Shown here one piece after another: positions 1-7,227 of a stretch of 64,000 nt of DNA. Source of the DNA: Rhodospirillales bacterium 24-66-33 (GTDB lineage: Bacteria; Pseudomonadota; Alphaproteobacteria; Reyranellales; Reyranellaceae); assembly GCA_002281855.1 (NCBI GenBank), contig NCHQ01000009.1, positions 1-64,000 of the forward strand. The letters are read 5' to 3'. Position 1 is the stretch's first letter, and every line of letters begins with the position of its first letter. Both the position numbers and the translations under genes were made by a program. The notes under the pieces were generated by a model that worked only from the letters and a program-made list of their open reading frames with translations, had not been told where the DNA came from and ran no database searches.

Positions 1-371
1 ATGCCATCGTCGACAACTATGCCACCCACAAGCATCCGAAAGTGCAGCAATGGCTCGCCCGCCATCCCCGGTGGACCTTCCACTTCACCCCCACATCGGT
101 GTCCTGGCTCAACGCCGTCGAAGGCTTCTTCGCAAAGCTCTCACGGCGCCGGCTCAAACGCGGCGTCTTCCGATCGCTCACCGACCTTCAGGCCGCCATC
201 AATCGCTTCGTCGCCGAAACCAACAACGACCCAAAGCCTTTTGTCTGGACCGCCGATCCAAAGAAGATCATTGCCGCCGTCAGAAGAGGGTACCAAGTGT
301 TAGATTCGTTCCACGAGGATGAAGGCAGCTGTGCCCAGAACAAGTCGCAGGACGGGCGTAGGTCCGGCTAA
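1..371 (+). CDS. IS630-family transposase, C-terminal part (cut by window edge)
   Basis: The frame is open from the window edge (codons from position 3) and reads through the last part of an IS630-type DDE transposase. It starts with the [11 protein letters not shown] segment holding the second catalytic Asp, then the [17 protein letters not shown] block with the final acidic residue, then a basic RRRLKRGVF stretch. The family usually ends shortly after the VLDS segment; here the frame runs about 20 residues further to a TAA, suggesting the natural end is altered or the copy is decaying. The N-terminal two thirds lie outside the window. No terminal inverted repeat was recognised downstream. 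Confidence 0.8.
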   Translation, partial: AIVDNYATHKHPKVQQWLARHPRWTFHFTPTSVSWLNAVEGFFAKLSRRRLKRGVFRSLTDLQAAINRFVAETNNDPKPFVWTADPKKIIAAVRRGYQVLDSFHEDEGSCAQNKSQDGRRSG

Positions 372-436
372 GAACCGGACCTCCACACGCGGCGCGCGGT
401 CACGGCACCGCATCCCATGACTTCTGGAAAGATCGC

Positions 437-766
437 ATGGCCAAAGCTCTCTTGATCTATACGCGTGCGGCACTGGCGGAAGTTGCTGGTTGCTTTGCTT
501 TCTGGGTTTGGCTGCGGAACGGTAAGTCGCCAGTCTGGGTCTTGCCGGGAATCGTCAGTCTGGTCGCGTTCGCCTGGCTACTGACGTTGATCGACTCTGA
601 CTATGCTGGCCGTGTCTATGCTGCCTACGGCGGCATCTACGTAGCGGCCTCTATCGCTTGGCTCTGGTTTCTCGAGGGAGCGCGGCCCGATCGATGGGAC
701 ATTGTTGGAGCCACCGTAGTGTTCGTCGGGGCCGCCATCATCCTTTTCGGGCCCCGTTCGACGTAG
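437..766 (+). CDS. YnfA/UPF0060-family small membrane protein
   Basis: A 109-residue, very hydrophobic protein with four predicted membrane spans (about residues 7-27, 32-52, 60-80 and 88-106). It has the UPF0060 hallmarks [14 protein letters not shown] near the N-terminus and [17 protein letters not shown] in the middle. The family is related to small drug/metabolite transporters in the inner membrane; some members are linked to efflux, but the substrate here is unknown. The ATG at 437 is preceded by a GGAAAG ribosome site. It stands alone just downstream of the transposase fragment, inside the presumed mobile segment. Confidence 0.85.
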   Translation: MAKALLIYTRAALAEVAGCFAFWVWLRNGKSPVWVLPGIVSLVAFAWLLTLIDSDYAGRVYAAYGGIYVAASIAWLWFLEGARPDRWDIVGATVVFVGAAIILFGPRST

Positions 767-848
767 GTCGCGGTCCAAGGTCTCACGAGCCATTTGGTGG
801 CCGATCACGCGCAACCAACTGCGATGCACTGACTGCATCACGCCGACT

Positions 849-1667
849 TCAGCTCGTTTCGCCGCCCTTCGCGGCAAACCGCTTTGCCGCCGCAAGGATC
901 ACGACAAGCGCATCGACGGTGCCGTCGGCTTCACCCTTCTCGAAGTCGCCGTGGGCCTGGGCCATCTGATTCGTGACATGCGCGAAGCAGAGCACCGGCT
1001 TCTCGCGCGCCGCAGCAAAGGCATAAAGAGCGGCGGCCTCCATCTCGACGGCAAGCAGCCCGCGCGAGCGCATCGCCTCGACCGTTTCCGCGGTTTCGCG
1101 GAAAGGCGCGTCTGTGGTCCAGGTTGCGCCGCGTTCGACCGGCACACGCAGCGTATCGAAGGCGCCGGCTACGACGGAGAGCATGTCAATCGGCGCCGTG
1201 CTGAACTCTGCGGACGGCTGATAGTGATAGCTCGTGCCCTCGTCGCGCAGCGCGCGCTCGATCAGCACGAAGTAAGGCGGTGGCCGCAGCGGCTTCAGTT
1301 GGCCCGCTGAGGTCATGCTCACCAGGAAGCGGCAGCCCGAGGCGAAGAGCTGTTCAGCGACCAGCACCGCGAACGACGCGCCGACGGCACAGCCGACGAG
1401 GCCGAGTTCGATGTCGTCATGAATGCTCCGGTAGAGCTCTGTGTGGTAGCAGGCCCAGGTCGGGTCGCGCCATGCCGCTCCGTCGGCGATCAGCCGACGC
1501 ACCAAGTCGCCGTCCGGATCGAGGATGCAGACCGGCGGCACGGCCGAGGGGTGCAGGCCCTTCTGGCGCCGCGCCTCGCGCAAGAGGTTCTCCGGCGTGA
1601 AAGCCGACGGAGCGGTGTAGCGCTTGTCGGCCAGGATCGGCGGCTTCGTGGTGCGGCTTTCGGGCAT
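849..1667 (-). CDS. Nucleoside phosphorylase (PNP/UDP family)
   Basis: A 272-residue protein of the PNP_UDP_1 fold, which splits nucleosides with phosphate into base and pentose 1-phosphate in the cytoplasm. Support comes from the glycine-rich VGCAVGASFAVLVAEQL segment (about 91-107), a following Ser-Ala-Gly segment, and the family signature VEMEAAALYAF near residues 207-217, where the second Glu contacts the ribose. The N-terminal extension of about 50 residues is longer than in E. coli Udp. Substrate preference (uridine or purine nucleosides) cannot be assigned. It is co-directional with the methyltransferase downstream of 2428 but spaced from it by 23 bp. Confidence 0.8.
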   Translation of the reverse strand: MPESRTTKPPILADKRYTAPSAFTPENLLREARRQKGLHPSAVPPVCILDPDGDLVRRLIADGAAWRDPTWACYHTELYRSIHDDIELGLVGCAVGASFAVLVAEQLFASGCRFLVSMTSAGQLKPLRPPPYFVLIERALRDEGTSYHYQPSAEFSTAPIDMLSVVAGAFDTLRVPVERGATWTTDAPFRETAETVEAMRSRGLLAVEMEAAALYAFAAAREKPVLCFAHVTNQMAQAHGDFEKGEADGTVDALVVILAAAKRFAAKGGETS

Positions 1668-1690
1668 GACGCAAAGGTCTTATCGTTGAT

Positions 1691-2428
1691 TCATTTCGCT
1701 GGCTTGCTCGCTGTCACGGCGATGAACGCCGCGCCAAAAGTCGTCCACTGGGCGATCCGGGGATCGAATCGGGCGAGCAGGCTCGCCGCCCTTTCCCACG
1801 GCGGATAGTAGATCGATCCCCGCAACCGATGGACCACAAGGCCGTGCGCCTCCGGAAGTGCGCGCAGTTCCCTGGCCGTGCGAAAGCGCACAGACTTCCA
1901 CGTCGTGGCGCCGAGCCAGCCGCGGATGCGCCGGATTGCAGCCCACAGACTCCAGCGGCCGAACTCGCCGATGAGAACGCGGCCACCGGGCCGGAGAACG
2001 CGCGCCATCTCGGCGATGGCGCGATCAACATCGCGGACAAAACAAAGGACCGTTACGGCGACAACACGATCGAACGATGCGTCTGGAAAAGGCAGAGCCT
2101 CGACGCGGCCGAGAACGAGCGCGAACTCCATCGACTCGATCTCCGCACGGCGCCGCGCCGCGGTCAACATGCGCGGGTCGGCGTCGAGTCCCGTGACCCG
2201 AGCGCCAAGGCGCTCAAACCGCGACGCCATGTCGCCGTCGCCACAGCCGAGGTCGAGCACGTCCAGGCCATCGACAGGGCCCAGGAGGTCAAGGATGAGG
2301 CGTTCCTCCAGCGCGTCCGTGATGCGGCCCAGCCGGCTGCGCCGCCAGCGCTCGTAGGATTCAGGAAGCGCCTCGACCAGGCATTCGTCGGTTGCGCGCT
2401 TGTCCGGTAAGCTGGTGTTGCAAATCAC
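1691..2428 (-). CDS. Class I SAM-dependent methyltransferase
   Basis: A 245-residue protein with a Rossmann-like methyltransferase core of the Methyltransf_11/UbiE type. Motif I, LDLGCGDGD, lies at about 59-66, the acidic residue binding the SAM ribose is in GLDADPRML (about 80-88), and the VLRPGGRVLIGEF segment follows motif III. The acceptor substrate is unknown. The only start giving the full N-terminus is GTG at 2428, which lacks a good ribosome site, so the start is uncertain. It is in the same direction as the sulfur-related genes upstream (2529-5173) and could be the tail of that operon. Confidence 0.8.
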   Translation of the reverse strand: MICNTSLPDKRATDECLVEALPESYERWRRSRLGRITDALEERLILDLLGPVDGLDVLDLGCGDGDMASRFERLGARVTGLDADPRMLTAARRRAEIESMEFALVLGRVEALPFPDASFDRVVAVTVLCFVRDVDRAIAEMARVLRPGGRVLIGEFGRWSLWAAIRRIRGWLGATTWKSVRFRTARELRALPEAHGLVVHRLRGSIYYPPWERAASLLARFDPRIAQWTTFGAAFIAVTASKPAK

Positions 2429-2528
2429 GAGCGCAGGCGGGCGTTACGGCTGCATGGCCGCCGAAACCGCGGGATCGATCGGCGTGCTGGCGCTGTAGTA
2501 GCCATGGAAGGGCTCCGTCTAGGATGGG

Positions 2529-2882
2529 TCAGAACACCAGCACCTTGTCGGCCTCCGCCGTGGCGGCGGCCAGTTCGTCCATGGTGCTGCGCCGCGCGCC
2601 CGCCATCAGCTCGGCCTCGGCCAGGCCGCGCGCATCCATGCATGTGCCGCACAAAAGGACCTGCCCCTTGCCGACAAGCACCCGCTTCAGCATGCGTTCG
2701 ACGTTGTAGTAGCCATCCGGTGTCTTCTGGGCAGCCTTGGCGGCAATGACGGCATCGGCCATCAGAAAGACCGAGACCATGGTCTGCGGATCCTTCTTGA
2801 GGAGAGCGTGGGCAAGGCGAAGCGCATTGTAGCAGCGCTCCCTGCCGTACGGCGGGTCGTTGAGGATGAACAGCGTCTTCAT
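2529..2882 (-). CDS. DsrE-family sulfur-carrier-like protein
   Basis: A 117-residue single-domain DsrE/DsrF-like protein. Members act in cytoplasmic sulfur transfer, carrying sulfur as a persulfide on a conserved Cys. Here the N-terminal MKTLFILNDPPYG strand and the LLCGTCMDARG loop with Cys78 and Cys81 are visible; the Cys-X-X-Cys pair is the candidate sulfur-binding site. The ATG at 2882 follows a strong GAGGG ribosome site. Neighbours with rhodanese domains on both strands (3333-4334, 5266-5940) make a sulfane-sulfur role likely, although the exact partner is inferred. Confidence 0.85.
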   Translation of the reverse strand: MKTLFILNDPPYGRERCYNALRLAHALLKKDPQTMVSVFLMADAVIAAKAAQKTPDGYYNVERMLKRVLVGKGQVLLCGTCMDARGLAEAELMAGARRSTMDELAAATAEADKVLVF

Positions 2883-2911
2883 TGGCCCTCGCTCCTGCAG
2901 CAGCGTGTCGA

Positions 2912-3271
2912 TCAGTCACCAAGCACGCGCCGGCGCTCTTCGAACTCTTGCTTGTCGATCTCACCGCGGGCGAACCGCTCCTTGAGGATGTCGAGCGGCA
3001 TGCGGCACGGCGGCGCCTGATGCCATGCGCCGCCGTGCCACGGTCCGCCGAGCCAGCGTACGAGAAGCACAGCGACGGCAATGATCACCGCCAGCACGAG
3101 GATCATGAATAGTGGACCGAAAATCATCCCGTACCACCCTCCGCCCGACCACATCATGTGCGGCCCGTATCCGTATTTTTCGGCGTCCGACGGCGCCTGC
3201 GCCCACACCCACGTCGGCAACGTGGCGGCAGCTGTACCTGCCGCAGCGTAGATGGCATTCGAGAGTTTCAT
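2912..3271 (-). CDS. SHOCT-domain membrane protein
   Basis: A 119-residue protein with an N-terminal signal-like segment (about 1-25), one membrane span (about 50-73) and a C-terminal SHOCT motif (about 91-117, LDILKERFARGEIDKQEFEE). SHOCT is a short helical module of unclear, probably oligomerising, function. A Gly/His/Trp-rich stretch, GGPWHGGAWHQ, lies between span and SHOCT. The ATG at 3271 was chosen because it follows GAGGAGA and begins the hydrophobic segment; longer in-frame readings lack this. It lies between the TVP38-rhodanese and DsrE genes, in the same direction, suggesting one transcript. Confidence 0.8.
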   Translation of the reverse strand: MKLSNAIYAAAGTAAATLPTWVWAQAPSDAEKYGYGPHMMWSGGGWYGMIFGPLFMILVLAVIIAVAVLLVRWLGGPWHGGAWHQAPPCRMPLDILKERFARGEIDKQEFEERRRVLGD

Positions 3272-3332
3272 CGCCTGCTCTCCTCGCCGGTGACTCATAC
3301 GACAGCCGTACCGCTCAACGTTCAGGCGCCCA

Positions 3333-4334
3333 TCATGCCGATCCGACGGCGGCACGGTCGTTGACCGGCCGGCCGCTCCGGTTCCACTGCTCCATGCCGC
3401 CGTGCAACACCCGCACATCGCGAAATCCCGCACCCCGCAGCAAGGCCGCTGCGCTGGCCGATCGCTTGTCCGTTCTGCATACAAGAATCACAGGCCTGTA
3501 CTTGAGCGCCTTGATCTGCGTCAAGCGCTCCAGAAGCTCGCCGATTGGCATGTTCGACGCGGCCGCGATGTGGCCGAGCGGACCGGTGAACTCGTCCGGC
3601 CCGCGCACGTCGATCACGGCAATGCAGCCAGCCTCCTCGAGCCGGTTCGCGAGCTCATCCACCTCGATCCATCGAGTCTCCTCGCCGCCGCGCAGGCGTC
3701 GTATCAGTCGCGGCAGAAAGGCGATTGCAGCGAGCAGCGCGAGAGCGATGAGGGCGTAGCGGATTGCGGTGGCATTGCCGGCCGCGGCCTCGCGGCCGGC
3801 GTGGCCGAGCCAGGTAAAGGTCAGCGTGCCCGGCAGCATGCAGACGAGCGTCGCAAGTACGTAGTGTGTCAAGGATATGCGCGTAAGGCCGAACGCGTAG
3901 TTGCTGAGGTTGAACGGGAAGAGCGGCACGAGCCGCACGAAGGCGACGAACCGCCATCCCTCCGCTTCCACGCCGGCCACTAGTCGCTCAAGGCGCGGGC
4001 CGGCCCGGCGTCGCACCCAGTCTCCGGCCAGGTAGCGTCCGACCAGGAAAGCGGCGGTCGCTCCGAGCGTTGCGCCGATAAGGTTGAAGATCGTCCCCCA
4101 CAGCGGGCCAAAGAGCAGGCCGCCGGCCAGGCCGAAGACCGCACCGGGAAGGAAAAGGACCGTCGCGACCGCAAAGAGCACCACGTAGCCGACCGGCCCC
4201 CATGGCCCGAGATCGCGTATCGAGCTCTCGATGAGCGCCGGATCGAGGCTGTCGCGATGGAGCGCCAGCCAGATCGCGGCACCCGCGATCGTGGCGGCGA
4301 GCGCGAGCCGAGGAAGCATGCGCCATGCCGTCAT
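3333..4334 (-). CDS. TVP38/TMEM64 (DedA-like) membrane protein fused to rhodanese
   Basis: A 333-residue fusion. Residues 1-215 are a multi-span SNARE-associated/VTT domain with the typical FLPGAVFGLAGGLLFGPLWG and FVRLVPLFPFNLSNYAFG motifs. Residues 220-325 are a rhodanese domain with candidate catalytic Cys286 in the VCRTDKRS loop and the DVRGPDEF entry motif. The fusion suggests a membrane protein coupled to sulfane-sulfur handling at the inner face; the transported or sensed molecule is unknown. The ATG at 4334 overlaps the stop of the upstream gene as ATGA, indicating translational coupling. A longer open frame to 5087 exists but only shadows that gene. Confidence 0.85.
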   Translation of the reverse strand: MTAWRMLPRLALAATIAGAAIWLALHRDSLDPALIESSIRDLGPWGPVGYVVLFAVATVLFLPGAVFGLAGGLLFGPLWGTIFNLIGATLGATAAFLVGRYLAGDWVRRRAGPRLERLVAGVEAEGWRFVAFVRLVPLFPFNLSNYAFGLTRISLTHYVLATLVCMLPGTLTFTWLGHAGREAAAGNATAIRYALIALALLAAIAFLPRLIRRLRGGEETRWIEVDELANRLEEAGCIAVIDVRGPDEFTGPLGHIAAASNMPIGELLERLTQIKALKYRPVILVCRTDKRSASAAALLRGAGFRDVRVLHGGMEQWNRSGRPVNDRAAVGSA

Positions 4335-5173
4335 GTGGCAGGCTCCCGCCGGCCGAGCGGATAGCTGTGATCGTCGTCGCGGAACGGCTGCCACAGCATG
4401 CGGTCGAGGCGCAGCTCGCGCGGGTCGCGAAACTGCTCGATGCCGATCGTCATTGCCTGGTGGCCCGCTTGCGGCTGTGCCCGGTAGGTGCCGAACAACC
4501 GGTCCCACCACGGGAGATTGAACCCGAAATTGCTGTTGGTCTCGCGCGGCAGGATCGAATGGTGGACGCGGTGCATGTCGGGCGTGACGACGAGCCAGCG
4601 CAGCATGCGGTCGAGCCCCGCCGGAAGGCGGACGTTGCCGTGGTTGAACATCGAGGTGGCGTTGAGCAGCACCTCGAAGATCAGCACGGCCGCCGCCGGC
4701 GCACCGAGCGCGGCCACGACGCCGAGCTTGATCGCCATGGAGAGAAGGATCTCGATCGGATGAAAGCGTGCGCCGGTGGTCACATCGAACTCGAGGTCGG
4801 CGTGATGCATGCGGTGCAGCCGCCAGAGCACCGGCACGGCGTGGAACAGGACGTGCTGCAGGTAGATGGCGAGGTCGAGCAGGACCACGGCGGTGGCGAT
4901 GGCCAGCCACGGAGGCGCACCCAGCGCGGGAAGCAGGCCCCAGCCGCGCGATTCGGCCAGCAGCGCCAGGCCCACGGCCGCCGACGGGAAGGCGAGGCGG
5001 ACGAGCAGTGTGTTCAACACGACAATGCCGAGGTTGCTTGGCCAGCGCCGAAGTCGGCCGATGACCTGGTGTCGCCGTGGCGCCCAAAGCTCCCAGAGCG
5101 CCATCAAGGCGAGGATGCCAGCGAAGGCGCCGAGCCGGATCATGGGCTCGTGGGCGAGCAGGATGTCGGACAA
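4331..5173 (-). CDS. Sterol-desaturase/fatty-acid-hydroxylase family membrane protein
   Basis: A membrane di-iron hydroxylase-type protein. The His clusters HVLFH, HRMHH, HGN and HRVHH, which bind the two irons, lie at about 107, 120, 178 and 201 in the chosen reading. The family inserts oxygen or double bonds into lipids in the membrane; the substrate here is unknown. The TTG at 5173 was chosen because an AGAGAG ribosome site precedes it. The longer starts at 5218 and 5230 fall inside the operator palindrome and have no such site; an ATG at 5143 is also possible. It is the first gene of the leftward cluster, with coupled translation into the TVP38-rhodanese gene. Confidence 0.8.
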   Translation of the reverse strand: MSDILLAHEPMIRLGAFAGILALMALWELWAPRRHQVIGRLRRWPSNLGIVVLNTLLVRLAFPSAAVGLALLAESRGWGLLPALGAPPWLAIATAVVLLDLAIYLQHVLFHAVPVLWRLHRMHHADLEFDVTTGARFHPIEILLSMAIKLGVVAALGAPAAAVLIFEVLLNATSMFNHGNVRLPAGLDRMLRWLVVTPDMHRVHHSILPRETNSNFGFNLPWWDRLFGTYRAQPQAGHQAMTIGIEQFRDPRELRLDRMLWQPFRDDDHSYPLGRREPAT

Positions 5174-5216
5174 GATGAACTCTCTGCTAAAGTGGACTTG
5201 ACGAGCTAGGCTCGCC

Positions 5217-5252
5217 ATTACATCACTCAATTAATCACTTGAATGATGTAAT
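5217..5252. promoter_or_regulatory. Palindromic operator between divergent sulfur-module genes
   Basis: Two 14-base arms, ATTACATCACTCAA (5217-5230) and TTGAATGATGTAAT (5239-5252), are inverted repeats with one mismatch, separated by the 8 bases TTAATCAC. The outer nine bases match perfectly. The site is A/T-rich in otherwise GC-rich DNA and lies between the two divergent genes, just upstream of an ArsR-type regulator. This is the usual layout of an autoregulated ArsR/SmtB operator. A TTGACG box at 5198-5203 may be part of the rightward promoter; its -10 region would fall inside the palindrome but is poorly conserved. Confidence 0.75.
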
Positions 5253-5265
5253 GGTGGTGAGGCGA

Positions 5266-5940
5266 ATGTCAAGCGAGAGCCCCAAGCGGGTATTGTTCAA
5301 TCAGTTCGCTGCGGTAGCGAAGGCGGTGGCCCATCCGCATCGTCTTGAGCTTCTGGAGCAGCTCGCCCAGGGTGAGCGCAGCGTCGAAGTGCTGGCCGAC
5401 CGCATCCGGCTGTCGGTCGCCAACGCGTCGCAGCATCTACAGCATATGCGCCGCGGCGGGCTCGTGGCCGCCCGGCGGGAAGGCAAGTTCGTATTCTACC
5501 GGCTGGCCGACGATGCCGTGCTCAACCTGCTCGCATCGCTGCGGCGCGTGGCGGAAGCCCAATCGGCCGACGTCGAGCGCGTCGTGCGCAGCTATTTTCA
5601 GGACCGCGACGCGCTGGAGCCCGTTTCGCGGGCGGAGCTCATGGACCGGCTCCAGGCCGGACTCGTGACCGTGCTCGATGTCAGGCCCGAGGACGAGTTC
5701 GCCCTCGGCCACCTGCCTGGCGCCATCAACGTCCCGCTTGGCGAGCTCGAGCGGCGTCTTGCGGATCTCGATTCCGGGCATGAGATCGTCGCCTACTGCC
5801 GCGGCCCCTACTGCGTGCTGTCCTACGAAGCGGTCGCGCAACTGCGGGCACGCGGCTTCAAGGTACGCCGGCTCGAGGATGGCTATCCAGAATGGCGCGC
5901 CGCCGGGCTGCCGATCGAGGCGGTCTACAGATCTGACTGA
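5266..5940 (+). CDS. ArsR-family regulator fused to a rhodanese domain
   Basis: A 224-residue fusion. Residues 10-95 form an ArsR winged helix (recognition region LSVANASQHLQHMRRGGLV, wing REGKFVFYRL). Residues 115-220 form a rhodanese domain with DVRPEDEF and the loop YCRGPYCVLS, holding Cys178 and Cys183. The DNA-binding half has no Cys, so the usual ArsR metal or dithiol sites are absent and the rhodanese loop is the likely sensor of persulfide or sulfane sulfur. The ATG at 5266 follows GGTGAGG; the TTG at 5239 lies inside the operator and is rejected. It probably represses itself and the divergent genes. Confidence 0.9.
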   Translation: MSSESPKRVLFNQFAAVAKAVAHPHRLELLEQLAQGERSVEVLADRIRLSVANASQHLQHMRRGGLVAARREGKFVFYRLADDAVLNLLASLRRVAEAQSADVERVVRSYFQDRDALEPVSRAELMDRLQAGLVTVLDVRPEDEFALGHLPGAINVPLGELERRLADLDSGHEIVAYCRGPYCVLSYEAVAQLRARGFKVRRLEDGYPEWRAAGLPIEAVYRSD

Positions 5941-5951
5941 ACGGAAATAGG

Positions 5952-7014
5952 TGACTCTAGATGTTTAGTCCCGGCATTTGCTGGAGCGGATCGAGGGTGA
6001 AGCGGTCCGGCTCCTTTGTCCAGGGCTTGCAGATGTACTCGTACGGCGTGAGGCCTTTGAGGGTCTTGAGGCGCTTGGCGAAGTTGTAGGCTGTGACGAA
6101 GTCGGCGAGATGGCTTCGAAGCTGATCGTGGGTTTCGTAATAGAAGCGTTTGACCGTCGCATCCTTGATCGTTCGGTTCATGCGCTCGACTTGGCCGTTG
6201 GTCCAGGAATGCTTGGGCTTGGTAAGGCGATGGTCGATGTCGGCCTTGGCGCAGGTATATTCGAAGGCGTGAGCTCGGAAGGGCTCCTTACGAGCGATCA
6301 ACTCCTTGATCTCGGCCGCCGTCCAACTCGTGCCACGGGGATCGGTGAAGTGCAGACCGTTGTCGGTGAGCATGGTATGGATCTTGTAGGGAACAGCGGC
6401 GATCAGGTGTAGCAGGAACTCTCTCGAGACGGCCGTGGTGGCCTTCTCGTGCAGTTCGGTGAAGGCGAACTTTGAAGTCCGGTCGATGGCCACGAAGAGA
6501 TAGAGCCGCCCCTCCTGGGTGCGAACTTCGGCGATATCGACGTGGAAGTAGCCGATGGGATAGGCCTTGAACTTGCGCTTCTTGACCTTGCCGTCTTCGA
6601 CGTCCGGCAGCCGCGAGATGCCGTGGCGCTGGAGACAGCGGTGCAAGGACGAACGGGTCAGGTGCGGTATCGTGGCCTGAAGGGTGTAGAGGCAATCGTC
6701 GAGCGGCAAGAGCGTGTGCTTGCGGAAGGCGACGATGATCGCCTCGTCCTCGATCGAAAGCACTGTCGACTTCGCTTCCTTCGGCCCCGTCTTCAGATCA
6801 GCGACAGAGCCGCGCTTCTTCCACTTGGCAACAGTCTTGGGATTGATGCCGTATCGTTTGGAAAGGCTCCTCAGGCTCTCTTGACTATGCTGTATCGCTC
6901 GACGGATCGCCTCTGTCGTTGTGGCGCAGCCGTGAAGAACTTGTCCCATAGCGCATCCATCAAATCGCCCGACAAGGGTGCACCATCAAATCCCGGGATC
7001 AAACATCTAGCGAA
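5952..7014 (-). mobile_element. IS481-family insertion sequence with target-site duplication
   Basis: The ends contain imperfect inverted repeats beginning at CTAGATGTTT (5957) and at the complementary position 7010, matching over about 28 bases with roughly four mismatches (shared core TCCCGG, then ATTTG). The octamer GAAATAGG is present on both sides, at 5944-5951 and 7015-7022, as expected for a duplicated target. The exact termini between repeat and duplication (five bases left, four right) are not certain. The element holds one intact transposase gene and seems recent. Confidence 0.8.
5957..6949 (-). CDS. IS481-family transposase
   Basis: A full-length 330-residue IS481-type transposase. 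It has an N-terminal helix-turn-helix (about 10-48, including LSKRYGINPKTVAKWKKR) and a retroviral-integrase-like DDE core with Asp138 (FHVDIAEV), Asp196 (LTDNGLHF) and Glu255 (NGQVERMNRTIK). It ends with the family's usual C-terminal LTPYEYICKPW and MPGLN motifs. No frameshift or stop interrupts it, so it may be active. The stop codon overlaps the left terminal repeat, as in many members of this family. Confidence 0.95.
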   Translation of the reverse strand: MGQVLHGCATTTEAIRRAIQHSQESLRSLSKRYGINPKTVAKWKKRGSVADLKTGPKEAKSTVLSIEDEAIIVAFRKHTLLPLDDCLYTLQATIPHLTRSSLHRCLQRHGISRLPDVEDGKVKKRKFKAYPIGYFHVDIAEVRTQEGRLYLFVAIDRTSKFAFTELHEKATTAVSREFLLHLIAAVPYKIHTMLTDNGLHFTDPRGTSWTAAEIKELIARKEPFRAHAFEYTCAKADIDHRLTKPKHSWTNGQVERMNRTIKDATVKRFYYETHDQLRSHLADFVTAYNFAKRLKTLKGLTPYEYICKPWTKEPDRFTLDPLQQMPGLNI

Positions 7015-7227
7015 GAAATAGGACGGCCGGGCAACGCGGAAACACGCTAGGAATCGCGTATCCTCGGGTCAAATGGTCACCACCAACGAATGTCGGTCTC
7101 GGTGGCTGTGGGTTCGTGCCTTGAACCTAAGCGGCGGCTCGGAGAAGCAAGTTAAGCTGGTTGCGCTCCCCCGATTTGAACCTACTGGGCTGGGTGCGCG
7201 TCTGCTGCCGCCTGCACTGCATAAGAG

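Noticed and set aside
7150-7220. A T-loop-like stretch near CCCCCGATTTGAACC, which could be a tRNA end or attachment site next to the integrase
   Set aside because: The flanking bases do not form a T stem or acceptor stem, and no repeat of it occurs near the radC junction.
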